From: Selenomonas ruminantium subsp. ruminantium ATCC 12561
GTDB taxonomy: Bacteria > Bacillota > Negativicutes > Selenomonadales > Selenomonadaceae
Length of the DNA: 42,199 nt
Assembly: GCF_000424065.1 (NCBI RefSeq)
Contig: NZ_KE384129.1
Coordinates: 1-42,199 of the forward strand
Reading direction: 5' to 3'
The notes under the pieces were generated by a model that ran no database searches, was not told the origin of the DNA, and was given only the letters and a program-made list of their open reading frames with translations. Positions 7,733-16,136 of the stretch are shown here, one piece after another. Each line of letters starts with the position of its first letter. Position 1 is the first letter of the stretch. The translations under genes and the position numbers were made by a program.

Positions 7733-8707
7733 ATGAAAGCCAAACTGACTGCACTTGAAGAAAAGATTATCCACGGCTATCGACTGTCCCGCAAAGATGA
7801 AGCTGATGTAAACGAGCTGCTTACTGCTCCTTTGGATGAGTTAATGGCCTGCGCCGGCAGACTGCAAAAGCATTTTTGCGGCAATCACGTCGACCTCTGC
7901 ACCATCATCAACGGGCGCAGCGGCCGCTGCAGCGAGAACTGCAAATACTGCGCACAGGCAGCCTGCCATCATACCGGCATTGAGGAATACGCTTTCCTGC
8001 CCACCGAAGAAATCATCGCCAATGCGCGCGCCAATGAACAGGCCGGTGTAAACCGCTTTGCCATTGTCACCTCCGGCCGGGCGCTGGGCGGAGCAGAATT
8101 CGACCAGGCCATAAAAACCTACGAAAAGATGAATACCGAGCTAACCATCGACCTCTGCGCCTCCCACGGCATTCTAAACCGCGAGCAGTTCCGCAGACTG
8201 CGTGCCGCCGGCGTCACGAGCTACCATCACAATATCGAAACCTCCCGCCGCTATTTCCCGCAAATCTGCACGACTCATACCTATGACGACCGCATAAAGA
8301 CCATCCACCTGGCTCAGTCCGAAGGACTCAGCGTATGCTCCGGCGGCATCATCGGCATGGGCGAAACCTGGGAAGACCGCATCGACATGGCCTTCAGCCT
8401 GGCTGAACTGAACATCCAATCCATTCCCATCAATGCGCTGATGGCCATAAAAGGCACCGGACTGGAAAACCAGCCTGCTCTGCCCGCAGAAGATATTCTG
8501 CGTACCATTGCCATCTTCCGTCTGATTAACCCCGAGGCCAATATCCGTCTGGCAGCGGGACGAAAACTATTGCCGGATAACGGCTCTACAGCCTTCCTGC
8601 ATGGAGCATCTGCCTCCATCACCGGCAATATGCTCACCACCTCTGGCACCACAATCGCCGAAGATTTGGCCATGCTGGCAAAACTCGGGCTCAGCAATCA
8701 GGCTTGA
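7733..8707 (+). CDS. bioB: Biotin synthase BioB
   Basis: Radical-SAM enzyme that inserts sulfur into dethiobiotin to make biotin. The CxxxCxxC cluster motif is CSENCKYC in GRSGRCSENCKYCAQ (residues 60-74), followed by the family segments YHHNIET, CSGGIIGMGE and INALMAIKGTG. The length of 324 is normal. ATG 7733 has no Shine-Dalgarno site because the TnpB element ends six bases upstream; AAAGGA from the old leader is now at 6164, on the other side of the insertion. The original protein may have started a few codons earlier. The 3' end overlaps the convergent flavodoxin gene by 10 bp. No other biotin gene is in the window. Confidence 0.93.
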   Translation: MKAKLTALEEKIIHGYRLSRKDEADVNELLTAPLDELMACAGRLQKHFCGNHVDLCTIINGRSGRCSENCKYCAQAACHHTGIEEYAFLPTEEIIANARANEQAGVNRFAIVTSGRALGGAEFDQAIKTYEKMNTELTIDLCASHGILNREQFRRLRAAGVTSYHHNIETSRRYFPQICTTHTYDDRIKTIHLAQSEGLSVCSGGIIGMGETWEDRIDMAFSLAELNIQSIPINALMAIKGTGLENQPALPAEDILRTIAIFRLINPEANIRLAAGRKLLPDNGSTAFLHGASASITGNMLTTSGTTIAEDLAMLAKLGLSNQA

Positions 8708-9255
8708 CACACCTTTTTCTGTTTCTTGGCCAAATAACGCTTTCGCATAACCAGCTTTCGCTCCATATTAGCAACCATTTGCGCTGCAGCCGCCAAATCC
8801 GCTTCATCCGGATGACTGGCGGCTTTTTTCCAGCGTTCTATGGCTGCAGCCCCGCCATGCGGGTCATCAGCGGGAGCATTTTTCCGTTTTTCCAACATAG
8901 CTGGGTTAATTTTTCCCTGACAACCAAAAGTTCCCAAAATTTCACAGTTCTTGCCCAAATGATAACCTGCCCGGGCAAATGAGGTAATTGCATGTTCGCT
9001 GTTCACCTCTGCTCCATGCGTCTGAAAGAACACCACCCGGGCATTTTCCACCTGTGAAAGATATTGCAAAGTCAACGGGTCAGGCTGGCCCAGCCGCAGC
9101 CAATAACCAATAGCCACAATATCATAAGCCGATAAGTCAGTCGGTGCCTCCTGTACCCGAAAGACATCTGCCTGCTCTGCTGCTCCTGCAATAGCCTCGG
9201 CTACCATTTGGGTATTACCCGTTACCGAAGAATAAATTACCGCCCATTTGCTCAC
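8698..9255 (-). CDS. Flavodoxin-like domain protein
   Basis: 185-residue flavodoxin-fold protein. The N-terminal phosphate loop SSVTGNTQ (about residues 8-15) is the FMN-binding signature, and later parts fit the flavodoxin-3 type: IGYWLRLGQPDP, FFQTHGAE, LGTFGCQGK. It is probably a cytosolic electron carrier. Small proteins of this type include BilS-like partners of flavin reductases, but no partner gene is adjacent, so no specific role is claimed. GTG 9255 is chosen because GGAGG lies 8 nt upstream and the protein then begins directly with the first beta strand. The C-terminus is Lys-rich. It converges on bioB with a 10-bp overlap and no terminator between them. Confidence 0.75.
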   Translation of the reverse strand: MSKWAVIYSSVTGNTQMVAEAIAGAAEQADVFRVQEAPTDLSAYDIVAIGYWLRLGQPDPLTLQYLSQVENARVVFFQTHGAEVNSEHAITSFARAGYHLGKNCEILGTFGCQGKINPAMLEKRKNAPADDPHGGAAAIERWKKAASHPDEADLAAAAQMVANMERKLVMRKRYLAKKQKKVCQA

Positions 9256-9331
9256 AATTACCGCCTCCATCAATTTTATCTTCTTCACTTTAACACAGTA
9301 TCCTAAAAAAAACTGTGCGCATTGTTACATA

Positions 9332-9360
9332 TTGCCCCCTTTTTTCAAAAATGCTACAAT
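9332..9360 (+). promoter_or_regulatory. Promoter of the GH114-like gene
   Basis: TTGCCC (9332-9337), 17 bp, then TGC-TACAAT with an extended -10 (9355-9360), 43 bp before the start codon. A CACAGT/ACTGTG inverted repeat (9294-9299/9312-9317) lies just upstream, between this promoter and the divergent flavodoxin gene. Confidence 0.6.
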
Positions 9361-9402
9361 AAAAGAATCTCAAAATATATTCGGACAGAAAGGGTTTATA
9401 CG

Positions 9403-10395
9403 ATGATGGATAAACGTACATGGTGGCAAAGATTATTTTTAGGATTAGGCATTCTTACCGCCAGCACTGCAGCCTTATCCGGAGGCGAGGCTTCTGCTCC
9501 TGCCCGCTATGATACTGCAATGGTACAGCTTATCGGCGAGCTGCACGACTATGCCCACAGACACCAGTCGCACTTCCAGCTGATTGCTAACGGTGCGTCA
9601 TCCCTCTATCTCCCCATTGATGGCAACACGAATGAAAATGCCGCCAAAATGCTGCAAAGCGTAGATGCCCAGTTGGCTGAATCGGTATTTTACGGCTATG
9701 ATATGCAGGACGGACAGGAAACACCCGCTGAAGAAAATGAATTTTTCCTGCAAACCCTTGACACCGCCCATAATGGTGGCCTGCCTGTATTCGTGCTCGA
9801 TTATGTAAAAGACGAACAACAAGCCGCTTTGTCTTATGAAAAAAGCTTTGCCAAGGGCTATATCCCCATGGCCACCCCCTATCGCGATCTTGACGGAATC
9901 CCCCCCTATGCAATTCCACACGAAAACAGCAACGACATCTCTTCGCTTGCCGATGTACAAAATTATCTGGTACTGCTCAACCCGGGTAAATTTTCCTCCA
10001 GTGAAGATTATCTGCGCAGCCTGCAAAACAGCAACTACGACCTGTTGATTATTGACCTCTATATGGAAAACCGTCTGTTAACCAAACAGGAAGTCAACGC
10101 CCTGAAACGCAAGCAAAACGGCGGCCAACGATTGGTTTTTGCCTATATGAGTGTCGGTGAGGCAGAAACCTATCGGAAATATTGGCAGGCAGAATGGTCG
10201 GAAAAACTACCATCATGGCTCGATAAGCCTAATGAAAACTGGCAGGATAATTACCGCGTCAAATTCTGGCGGTCAGAATGGAAACACCTTCTCTACGGCA
10301 GTCCTACTGCTTATTTAGATGAAATCATAAACGCTGGTTTTGATGGTGCCTTTCTCGATGTCATCGACGTATATCAATATTTTCAAAACCAATAA
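9403..10395 (+). CDS. Secreted GH114/TM1410-like glycoside hydrolase (PelA hydrolase-like)
   Basis: 330-residue exported protein. ATG 9403 follows AAAGGG at 8 nt and gives a clean signal peptide (KRTWWQRLFLGLGILTAST, cleavage near EASA). The rest fits the TM1410 / endo-alpha-1,4-polygalactosaminidase (GH114) TIM-barrel group: a DLLIIDLYMEN strand, AYMSVGEAETYRKYW, KFWRSEW and GFDGAFLDVIDVY. The hydrolase domain of Pseudomonas PelA belongs to the same wider group (GH166) and cleaves partly deacetylated galactosamine polymers. The gene converges on the end of the pel operon, whose PelA has only the deacetylase half, so a role in trimming or releasing Pel is likely. That link is inference from context. 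It has its own promoter and a shared terminator. Confidence 0.72.
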   Translation: MMDKRTWWQRLFLGLGILTASTAALSGGEASAPARYDTAMVQLIGELHDYAHRHQSHFQLIANGASSLYLPIDGNTNENAAKMLQSVDAQLAESVFYGYDMQDGQETPAEENEFFLQTLDTAHNGGLPVFVLDYVKDEQQAALSYEKSFAKGYIPMATPYRDLDGIPPYAIPHENSNDISSLADVQNYLVLLNPGKFSSSEDYLRSLQNSNYDLLIIDLYMENRLLTKQEVNALKRKQNGGQRLVFAYMSVGEAETYRKYWQAEWSEKLPSWLDKPNENWQDNYRVKFWRSEWKHLLYGSPTAYLDEIINAGFDGAFLDVIDVYQYFQNQ

Positions 10396-10401
10396 AAATC
10401 A

Positions 10402-10429
10402 GTTCCCCTGCGCAAAAACGCAGGGGAAC
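10402..10429. terminator. Bidirectional terminator between the hydrolase gene and thiT
   Basis: An 11-bp perfect GC-rich stem (10402-10412 with 10419-10429), followed on the plus strand by TTTTCTGTTCTT. On the minus strand the T-run comes three bases after the stem. Confidence 0.85.
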
Positions 10430-10440
10430 TTTTCTGTTCT

Positions 10441-11049
10441 TCAATTGTGGGCCACAACCATACGCTCTGCCATTTTTTTGACAGGCAGCACCTTGAGAAG
10501 CAAACAACAAATCAGCATTTCCGGCACAAGATAAGTGGCATTAAACACCAATGAATACCACACAGGCGACACACCTTCAGGTGCGTAACTGCCAAAGAAC
10601 ACCACTCCGGAAATAAAATGACAGCCAAAACGAGCCAAAAAGGCCAGTCCTGTTCCCAGATAAAGATGCTGGCGGCTGATACCAGCAAGGCCCATAGCCA
10701 TAAACGGCAACGGATAATCAAACAATACCTGTACCGGGTGCAGAATAAAGGGGTCCTGCAACATATTAATCATCCCATAGGCAAAACCAGCCAACACACC
10801 GGTGCCCATACCAAAGCGCCAGGCAATCAACAGCAGCGGTACCATAGCCCCGGCTGTAACGCTGCCCCCCTGTGGCATATGAAAAATACGCAACTGTTCC
10901 AACACTACCGCCAAAGCCAGCAACAATGCCGAATTGATTAACACAGACGTATCCATCTTTTCACGGCGAATACGCATCAGCCCGAATATCATGACCAATA
11001 CGCCCATCAACGCGAGAAGAACTTGCGGTTGAGCTAAAATTTCCGACAA
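10441..11049 (-). CDS. thiT: ThiT, substrate-binding S component of a thiamine ECF transporter
   Basis: 202-residue membrane protein with about six helices. The signature segment from GGSVTAGAMVPLLLIAWR to GFAYGMINMLQDP is that of ThiT, which binds thiamine and works with a shared EcfAA'T module encoded elsewhere. It is the last gene of the holA-pel run, 22 bp after the outer-membrane protein gene, and ends at a strong terminator. It starts with TTG; GAGGAG lies 10 nt upstream. There is no room for a TPP riboswitch directly in front, so it is probably expressed by readthrough from the pel genes. No functional link with Pel is known. Confidence 0.82.
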   Translation of the reverse strand: MSEILAQPQVLLALMGVLVMIFGLMRIRREKMDTSVLINSALLLALAVVLEQLRIFHMPQGGSVTAGAMVPLLLIAWRFGMGTGVLAGFAYGMINMLQDPFILHPVQVLFDYPLPFMAMGLAGISRQHLYLGTGLAFLARFGCHFISGVVFFGSYAPEGVSPVWYSLVFNATYLVPEMLICCLLLKVLPVKKMAERMVVAHN

Positions 11050-11071
11050 ACTCCATTCACTCCTCTAACCA

Positions 11072-14000
11072 CTAAAAAGATTTATTCCACATCAGACTCA
11101 TCTTCCAGCCATGATAGGAATCCGCAGCACTGCCACTAATATTATAGCGTTCGAGCTTTGCCCGGAGTTCTGAAGTATCATTCAGACGGTAATCATAGCC
11201 TAAAATAATCGCTTTCATCACGCGGCCGGAATCATATTTCCCCGTACGCCAGTTATAGCTTTGCCCATGCGTTTCACCATAATTCAAGAGTACATAACCG
11301 CTTTGCTTTTTATCAAACTGATGTGTCCACCCCAAGCCGCCATAATAGCGATGTGTACCACCAGTATCCGCCGCTTGATAGTTTCCCATAACATAATACT
11401 GCAAAGAGTTCTTTCTGTCTATATCCTGACTGCCGAACACCTGCAAAGTCCAATCTTCACCATCATAGTTCCGCCCACTGCCATAGGGCATGTTTAGGCT
11501 ATACACATGTCCGGCATCATCGGTAAACGATGTTAACGTACTTTTATAATCGGCATGTGTTGCATTTACATGCGTAAACTTGACCGAAAGCTGATTGTCC
11601 TCCCCTATATGACGGTACTCCAACTCCTGTTGAAATTTATTGCCGGGGTCAATTTCTTCCTGAGTTTCTATATCGGTTATCGTCTTAGTGGATAAAAGAT
11701 ATGCAGCAGCCACTGGCGAAGCTATCTTTCCATTTTTCGCATCTTCTATTTCTTTTATTGTTGTACTTAGTTCATCAAACAGGCCATAACTTATAGCCTT
11801 AATAATATTATCTTTTTCTGCCATTAAATAATTTACTAAATTAGCTATTTTTCCTTTTTTCTCATCAACGCCCCAATTTTTTGATAGCTCTTTCCATTCT
11901 TGATAATTATCCAAAACAGAAGACATGTATTCGTCTGTTATATTATGTGCAAGCAATGTTTTTATTTGCTGTACATTTGAAGGAGAAAAAAATATTTGTA
12001 GCAATTCAATAGGCACATCGTCATTTTCCAACGAATATACAAATTTAGCAAAAACAACATATTCTAGCCAATCTTCAAACTGCGAAATCATCGAAACTTT
12101 ATTCTTAAAATCCAGCACCCACGCTATATATTCATCATCCCCCCTTACATTTGGCTCCTTTTCCAATTGATAAATCCTTTCAACAAGATCATAAATATTT
12201 AACTCGGAAGCACTTTTCACATTCTCTGCTTTTCCATCTTCAGTTCCATTTCTATACAACAACGCTGTATATATAGCATAATTATTGATTATTTCCCCAC
12301 TTATTGCTCCATACTTACATAAAGTATTTAACATATCTGCATAATTATTTTTGCCATCAGAAAGCAATTCATCACAAACAGATAAAATTTGATCCTGTGT
12401 TGCTTCTTTTAGCGCACCATTAGCAAAATATGTATTTTCAATATATCGCAGCATATCATTGTAATTGGCTAATGAATACGCACTGTTACTCGCTGTTATT
12501 TCTTTAAGCAATGATTTATAACTAGTCCAATATTTATATACCTGTTCCGTTTTTACCTGTTCTTTAATCTTAAAGTCATTTACGTTTAGTATATTATATA
12601 ATTTTATTTCTGTTTCATTTATTCCTCCCAGTTCAGCTATTTTCCCCGCCAAATCATAAACGCTTAAACCAGCAACTTTTTTTACATTTTCCTCCTTATC
12701 CCCCTCATCACTATTATCATATAATAATTTTGTATATTTATAATACGCATTAAGCACCCCTTCATCTGTAATTCCATTCTCAGACAGAACCGTCTGCATG
12801 TTATCACGATCTAACAAAGAACTATTATCTTCTGACGATGTAATCTGCTGTAATAAATCTCTATAATTACTCCAATATTGATATTGTTCTTTTATTGTTT
12901 CATCATTAACATCAATTATCTTTTCTGCAGCTATCCTTTTTAATCCTACACTTATATTACTTATCTGCAACATTTCTGATTGTAAAGCATTTTTTTCCGA
13001 CTCCGCATAACTTCTCCGATACTTATAATTCCCTCTGAACGTATATCCTAAGCGTCCCGTTAGGCTGTCACGTTCCGTAAATCTGTGCGTCACTTCAATT
13101 CCCGGCGTGAACTGCCAGCCTTCACTAAAGGAATTGAACCTTGCCAGATTATCGGCTATCATGGCATTTTGATGGGCATTTTCCTTGCCGGTAGGCACGT
13201 TGATATTCAGGGAATAATGCACATCATTGATTTTATGGTTATTTTTATAGGTTATGCCCAATGTTGTATCTGTCCAACCACTGACATGACCATCCGTCAA
13301 TCCTGTATCCGAATTCAGCCAGCCCGTAGAAAGCGAAAAATCCCATTTTTTCTCTGTGGCATAAAATTCTATTGGCTGATACAGCTGATGCCCATGAGGC
13401 TGACCTGCCCCGTGCCAGTTGTAGTATTCAAAGCCGGTACTAAAGCCCTTACCCTCGCCGAAATGTTCTAAATCATAGTCTGCTTTTGTTTTCCAGTCTC
13501 GTGTTGTCGTGAGATTTGCCTCTGCCGTTTCCACGCCACGAACAGCCTCTTCATTCCACTTTTCCGCCTCAGCAACGTATTGTTCGCTGTCTTTTAAGTC
13601 GCGCTCACCATCCGCTTGCTGTTCCTGCAAATCCTTAACCAGTTCCCGGGCATCACGCTCCGCATCCTCGGCCGCTTCACGGGCATCTTGCAAGGCATCG
13701 AGCTGGCTATTTAATTCATCAAGCAGTGACTCTGCACTATCCACAGCCGAATCCAGTTCGGCTAACTGATTGTCATACGCCTGCCATTGAGCTTCCTCGG
13801 CCGATTGTTCAGGGACAGTCGCCTGTGTGCGGTTGACCATCGCTATGACATCTTGCAGGCGGTTCTGGGCATAGCCCACACTTTCCCATGCTTTCCGGAT
13901 GCGTTCTTCTAAATCACCCCGTTCATCGCGCAAATAACCTAACTCTTGTCCGAGCTGTTCATAACTTGCCTGCAGGCTTTGTCGACGTGCCTGTGCGGCC

Positions 14001-14647
14001 TGCACTGCAGTTTCCTGTGCCCATACCTGCGGTGCAAAATCGGCCACAGCCTGCTGTGCGGCAATGGCTTCCTTGGTTCGCTGGGCACTTTCCACCTGTG
14101 CATTGGCTAATTCCTGAGCAACACGCTGCAGATTCAGCTGGGCATTTTCCAAATTCTTCTGTGCTTCTGCCAACCCCTTTTCTGCATTAAGCCTGTCCTG
14201 ACGAGCCATTTCCAAATCCTGTTCAGCTTGGTTCAGTGCCGCTGCCGCTTCCTGCGCATTGCGCTGGGCTTCATGAAAATCCCGGATACGATTGCGCTCA
14301 TTGCGCAAAATATCCAGCGCCGCAGGTATTTCATTCATGGCGTTGCTTATCCCAGCAGCTTCACCAGCCACCGGTGGCAGCAGAGCCAGTGCACTGATTG
14401 ACGCTACCTGCGCCGATTGTCTTAAGGCCGCATCTTCCCGCATTTTCCGTTTACGGCTGCGGGTCATGCGCATATTTTGCAGGACAAATCGTTTCAACCG
14501 GGGCGCAGCTCCATCCTGAGCCGCTGCCAACCGTTTACGGCGCTTGCGACTCATTCGGAAAGCTACTGGCGCCCAACGTTTACGGCCTTCTTCTTCAAAA
14601 CGTTTCGCTTCTTCCAAACGATGCCGTCCCTTACGGCTCATTCTCAT
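11072..14647 (-). CDS. Large outer-membrane-barrel protein with coiled coil, linked to the pel operon
   Basis: 1191 residues; I recognise no named family over the full length. In order: a very basic N-terminus (residues 1-75) with three related RM[ST]R motifs; a hydrophobic stretch (about 80-98) that could end an unusually long signal peptide; a charged alpha-helical coiled coil (about 105-395); beta-rich sequence (about 400-570) resembling MetA-pathway outer-membrane proteins; a helical insertion (about 575-990) with three related repeats and AT-rich codons unlike its neighbours; and more amphipathic strands to a C-terminal Phe, as in outer-membrane barrels. It overlaps the pelG end by 17 bp. 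ATG 14647 is preferred over 14656 because GGGAG then stands 8 nt away. Its place directly after pelG suggests an export channel standing in for PelB. This is inference. Confidence 0.8.
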   Translation of the reverse strand: MRMSRKGRHRLEEAKRFEEEGRKRWAPVAFRMSRKRRKRLAAAQDGAAPRLKRFVLQNMRMTRSRKRKMREDAALRQSAQVASISALALLPPVAGEAAGISNAMNEIPAALDILRNERNRIRDFHEAQRNAQEAAAALNQAEQDLEMARQDRLNAEKGLAEAQKNLENAQLNLQRVAQELANAQVESAQRTKEAIAAQQAVADFAPQVWAQETAVQAAQARRQSLQASYEQLGQELGYLRDERGDLEERIRKAWESVGYAQNRLQDVIAMVNRTQATVPEQSAEEAQWQAYDNQLAELDSAVDSAESLLDELNSQLDALQDAREAAEDAERDARELVKDLQEQQADGERDLKDSEQYVAEAEKWNEEAVRGVETAEANLTTTRDWKTKADYDLEHFGEGKGFSTGFEYYNWHGAGQPHGHQLYQPIEFYATEKKWDFSLSTGWLNSDTGLTDGHVSGWTDTTLGITYKNNHKINDVHYSLNINVPTGKENAHQNAMIADNLARFNSFSEGWQFTPGIEVTHRFTERDSLTGRLGYTFRGNYKYRRSYAESEKNALQSEMLQISNISVGLKRIAAEKIIDVNDETIKEQYQYWSNYRDLLQQITSSEDNSSLLDRDNMQTVLSENGITDEGVLNAYYKYTKLLYDNSDEGDKEENVKKVAGLSVYDLAGKIAELGGINETEIKLYNILNVNDFKIKEQVKTEQVYKYWTSYKSLLKEITASNSAYSLANYNDMLRYIENTYFANGALKEATQDQILSVCDELLSDGKNNYADMLNTLCKYGAISGEIINNYAIYTALLYRNGTEDGKAENVKSASELNIYDLVERIYQLEKEPNVRGDDEYIAWVLDFKNKVSMISQFEDWLEYVVFAKFVYSLENDDVPIELLQIFFSPSNVQQIKTLLAHNITDEYMSSVLDNYQEWKELSKNWGVDEKKGKIANLVNYLMAEKDNIIKAISYGLFDELSTTIKEIEDAKNGKIASPVAAAYLLSTKTITDIETQEEIDPGNKFQQELEYRHIGEDNQLSVKFTHVNATHADYKSTLTSFTDDAGHVYSLNMPYGSGRNYDGEDWTLQVFGSQDIDRKNSLQYYVMGNYQAADTGGTHRYYGGLGWTHQFDKKQSGYVLLNYGETHGQSYNWRTGKYDSGRVMKAIILGYDYRLNDTSELRAKLERYNISGSAADSYHGWKMSLMWNKSF
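11819..12910 (-). repeat. Three divergent helical repeats within the barrel protein
   Basis: Coding repeats at roughly residues 580-675, 695-830 and 835-945 of the protein. The first two share YxYWxxYxxLLxxIT at the start and Y-x-x-YT-x-LLY-x-N, then K-x-ENVK, then YDL-x-x-x-I at the end. The third is more diverged (NYQEWKEL, KKGKIANLVNYL). The DNA here is clearly richer in A and T than the flanking parts of the same gene. Confidence 0.7.
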
Positions 14648-16124
14648 TTTTTTCATCTCCCGCTGTTTCCAAATTCACATATTTATCCCCGTAAAGCCAC
14701 AAGGTGAATTTCGTCAAATAACCATTGTTCGGCCGATAAAACACCGGCTGCGAACAAAAGACCAGATAATTTATCCGCTGGGCAAAGTGATTCAACCGGA
14801 TAAACGCCCAGATAAAGGACAAGGCCGCCGCCAGGAAAAAGGTAAACCCATAACTATAAGGGCCACCCCAAACAAGGCCCCACAAACCAAAGACCAAATT
14901 AGACAGGAAAAATACTGCCGACAGACTGAGTACACTTTTCTGATAGTCAAAGTAGACCAACAGAATATACACCAACTGCAACAGCCCTGTAAAAAAGGCA
15001 CCAAACAGCAATACATTGTACATATTCACCTGATTATAGTCAATTCCCGACCAGCTCAGCAGGTAATTGCCCACCGCCAGCGCCACCAAGGTAAACACCA
15101 GCTGAAACTCAATAATATGCCGCAGTTCAAACCACAGCGTATGCAATAAATCCTTGCGGGCATCATCAATTTCCCGGAAGTTTCCCTTTTGGGTAATAAA
15201 GGAAAAATAACGGGCATAACGTTCATAGAAATTCGTTTCCACGGTCACCACAAACATGGTCATTAATGGCAAAATGGACAAAAACGCATAAAACGTCACC
15301 ACATCATAGATTGGCGAATACAGATACGTTCCCCCAACCAATACGCCCCATTCTCCCTGCCAAATGAGCAGATTGGGCAAAAATAATCCCAACATGTAAA
15401 AGGTTGCGGTCAAAAACAACCGCCAATGACGTTCAAAATACGGCAGGAACGCAAAGTTTTGTCCCATTTTGGGCATACCAAAATAATCGGTAATATGCAG
15501 TAAAAAGAGCAAATTAATAAGCCCCATACCCATATCCATAGCCAACAGGCCGGACTGTTCCGGATGCAAATTGGTAAATGTCAAAAAGCACCATACAAGA
15601 AAGATACTCAGCAAAACACCAATAAAATAACTGATCAACAATCGCGAATAACGCTTTACCGCAGAAAGATACACGCTTTCCGTCCAAGCCAGCAATAACT
15701 CGGCAAAAAAGAGATACCCCAACCACTTCGTCAGTAACGGTAATGGCTTATCCCAAAAGAAAGCCCCCGCTGCCATCGCCCCTAAGGTCGTAAGGATTGC
15801 CCCCATACCAAACAAGGAAGCGGTAGCATCAGAGAAACGTCCTAAAGACAGGGAATCGGCCAAATAACGGGTCAATACCATAACAAAACCTGCAGATAAA
15901 ATCTGGGAAAATACAAAGGCATAAACCACTGAAGCCACAAAAATCTGCGATGACTCCCCCTCTACACCATAATAGGCAAAGAGACTTTGCACAGCCAGCA
16001 CCATGCTGGTCATCAACGCAAAGGGGCCAGCGGTGATAATGGCCGAATAGGAATATGCTTTTATATGTCCTGCTGCTGTACGGGCCGTGAATAACTTCTT
16101 TAACTCAAAACCTACACCTGCCAC
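14631..16124 (-). CDS. pelG: PelG, inner-membrane Pel polysaccharide transporter
   Basis: 497-residue polytopic protein of the MOP flippase superfamily that, with PelD, PelE and PelF, forms the Pel synthase/export complex in the cytoplasmic membrane. It starts with the typical GVGFELKKLF and has about 12 hydrophobic helices. GTG 16124 has GGAGG 8 nt upstream. It follows pelF by 12 bp, and its last codons overlap the gene for the large barrel protein. In Pseudomonas the polymer next meets PelB/PelC; neither is present here. Confidence 0.92.
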   Translation of the reverse strand: MAGVGFELKKLFTARTAAGHIKAYSYSAIITAGPFALMTSMVLAVQSLFAYYGVEGESSQIFVASVVYAFVFSQILSAGFVMVLTRYLADSLSLGRFSDATASLFGMGAILTTLGAMAAGAFFWDKPLPLLTKWLGYLFFAELLLAWTESVYLSAVKRYSRLLISYFIGVLLSIFLVWCFLTFTNLHPEQSGLLAMDMGMGLINLLFLLHITDYFGMPKMGQNFAFLPYFERHWRLFLTATFYMLGLFLPNLLIWQGEWGVLVGGTYLYSPIYDVVTFYAFLSILPLMTMFVVTVETNFYERYARYFSFITQKGNFREIDDARKDLLHTLWFELRHIIEFQLVFTLVALAVGNYLLSWSGIDYNQVNMYNVLLFGAFFTGLLQLVYILLVYFDYQKSVLSLSAVFFLSNLVFGLWGLVWGGPYSYGFTFFLAAALSFIWAFIRLNHFAQRINYLVFCSQPVFYRPNNGYLTKFTLWLYGDKYVNLETAGDEKNENEP

Positions 16125-16136
16125 ACTTTCTGCCTC

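Noticed and set aside
7585-7743. N-terminal extension of TnpB to 7743
   Set aside because: It would translate the left-end hairpin and overlap the bioB start. A GTG with a proper ribosome site lies at 7584.
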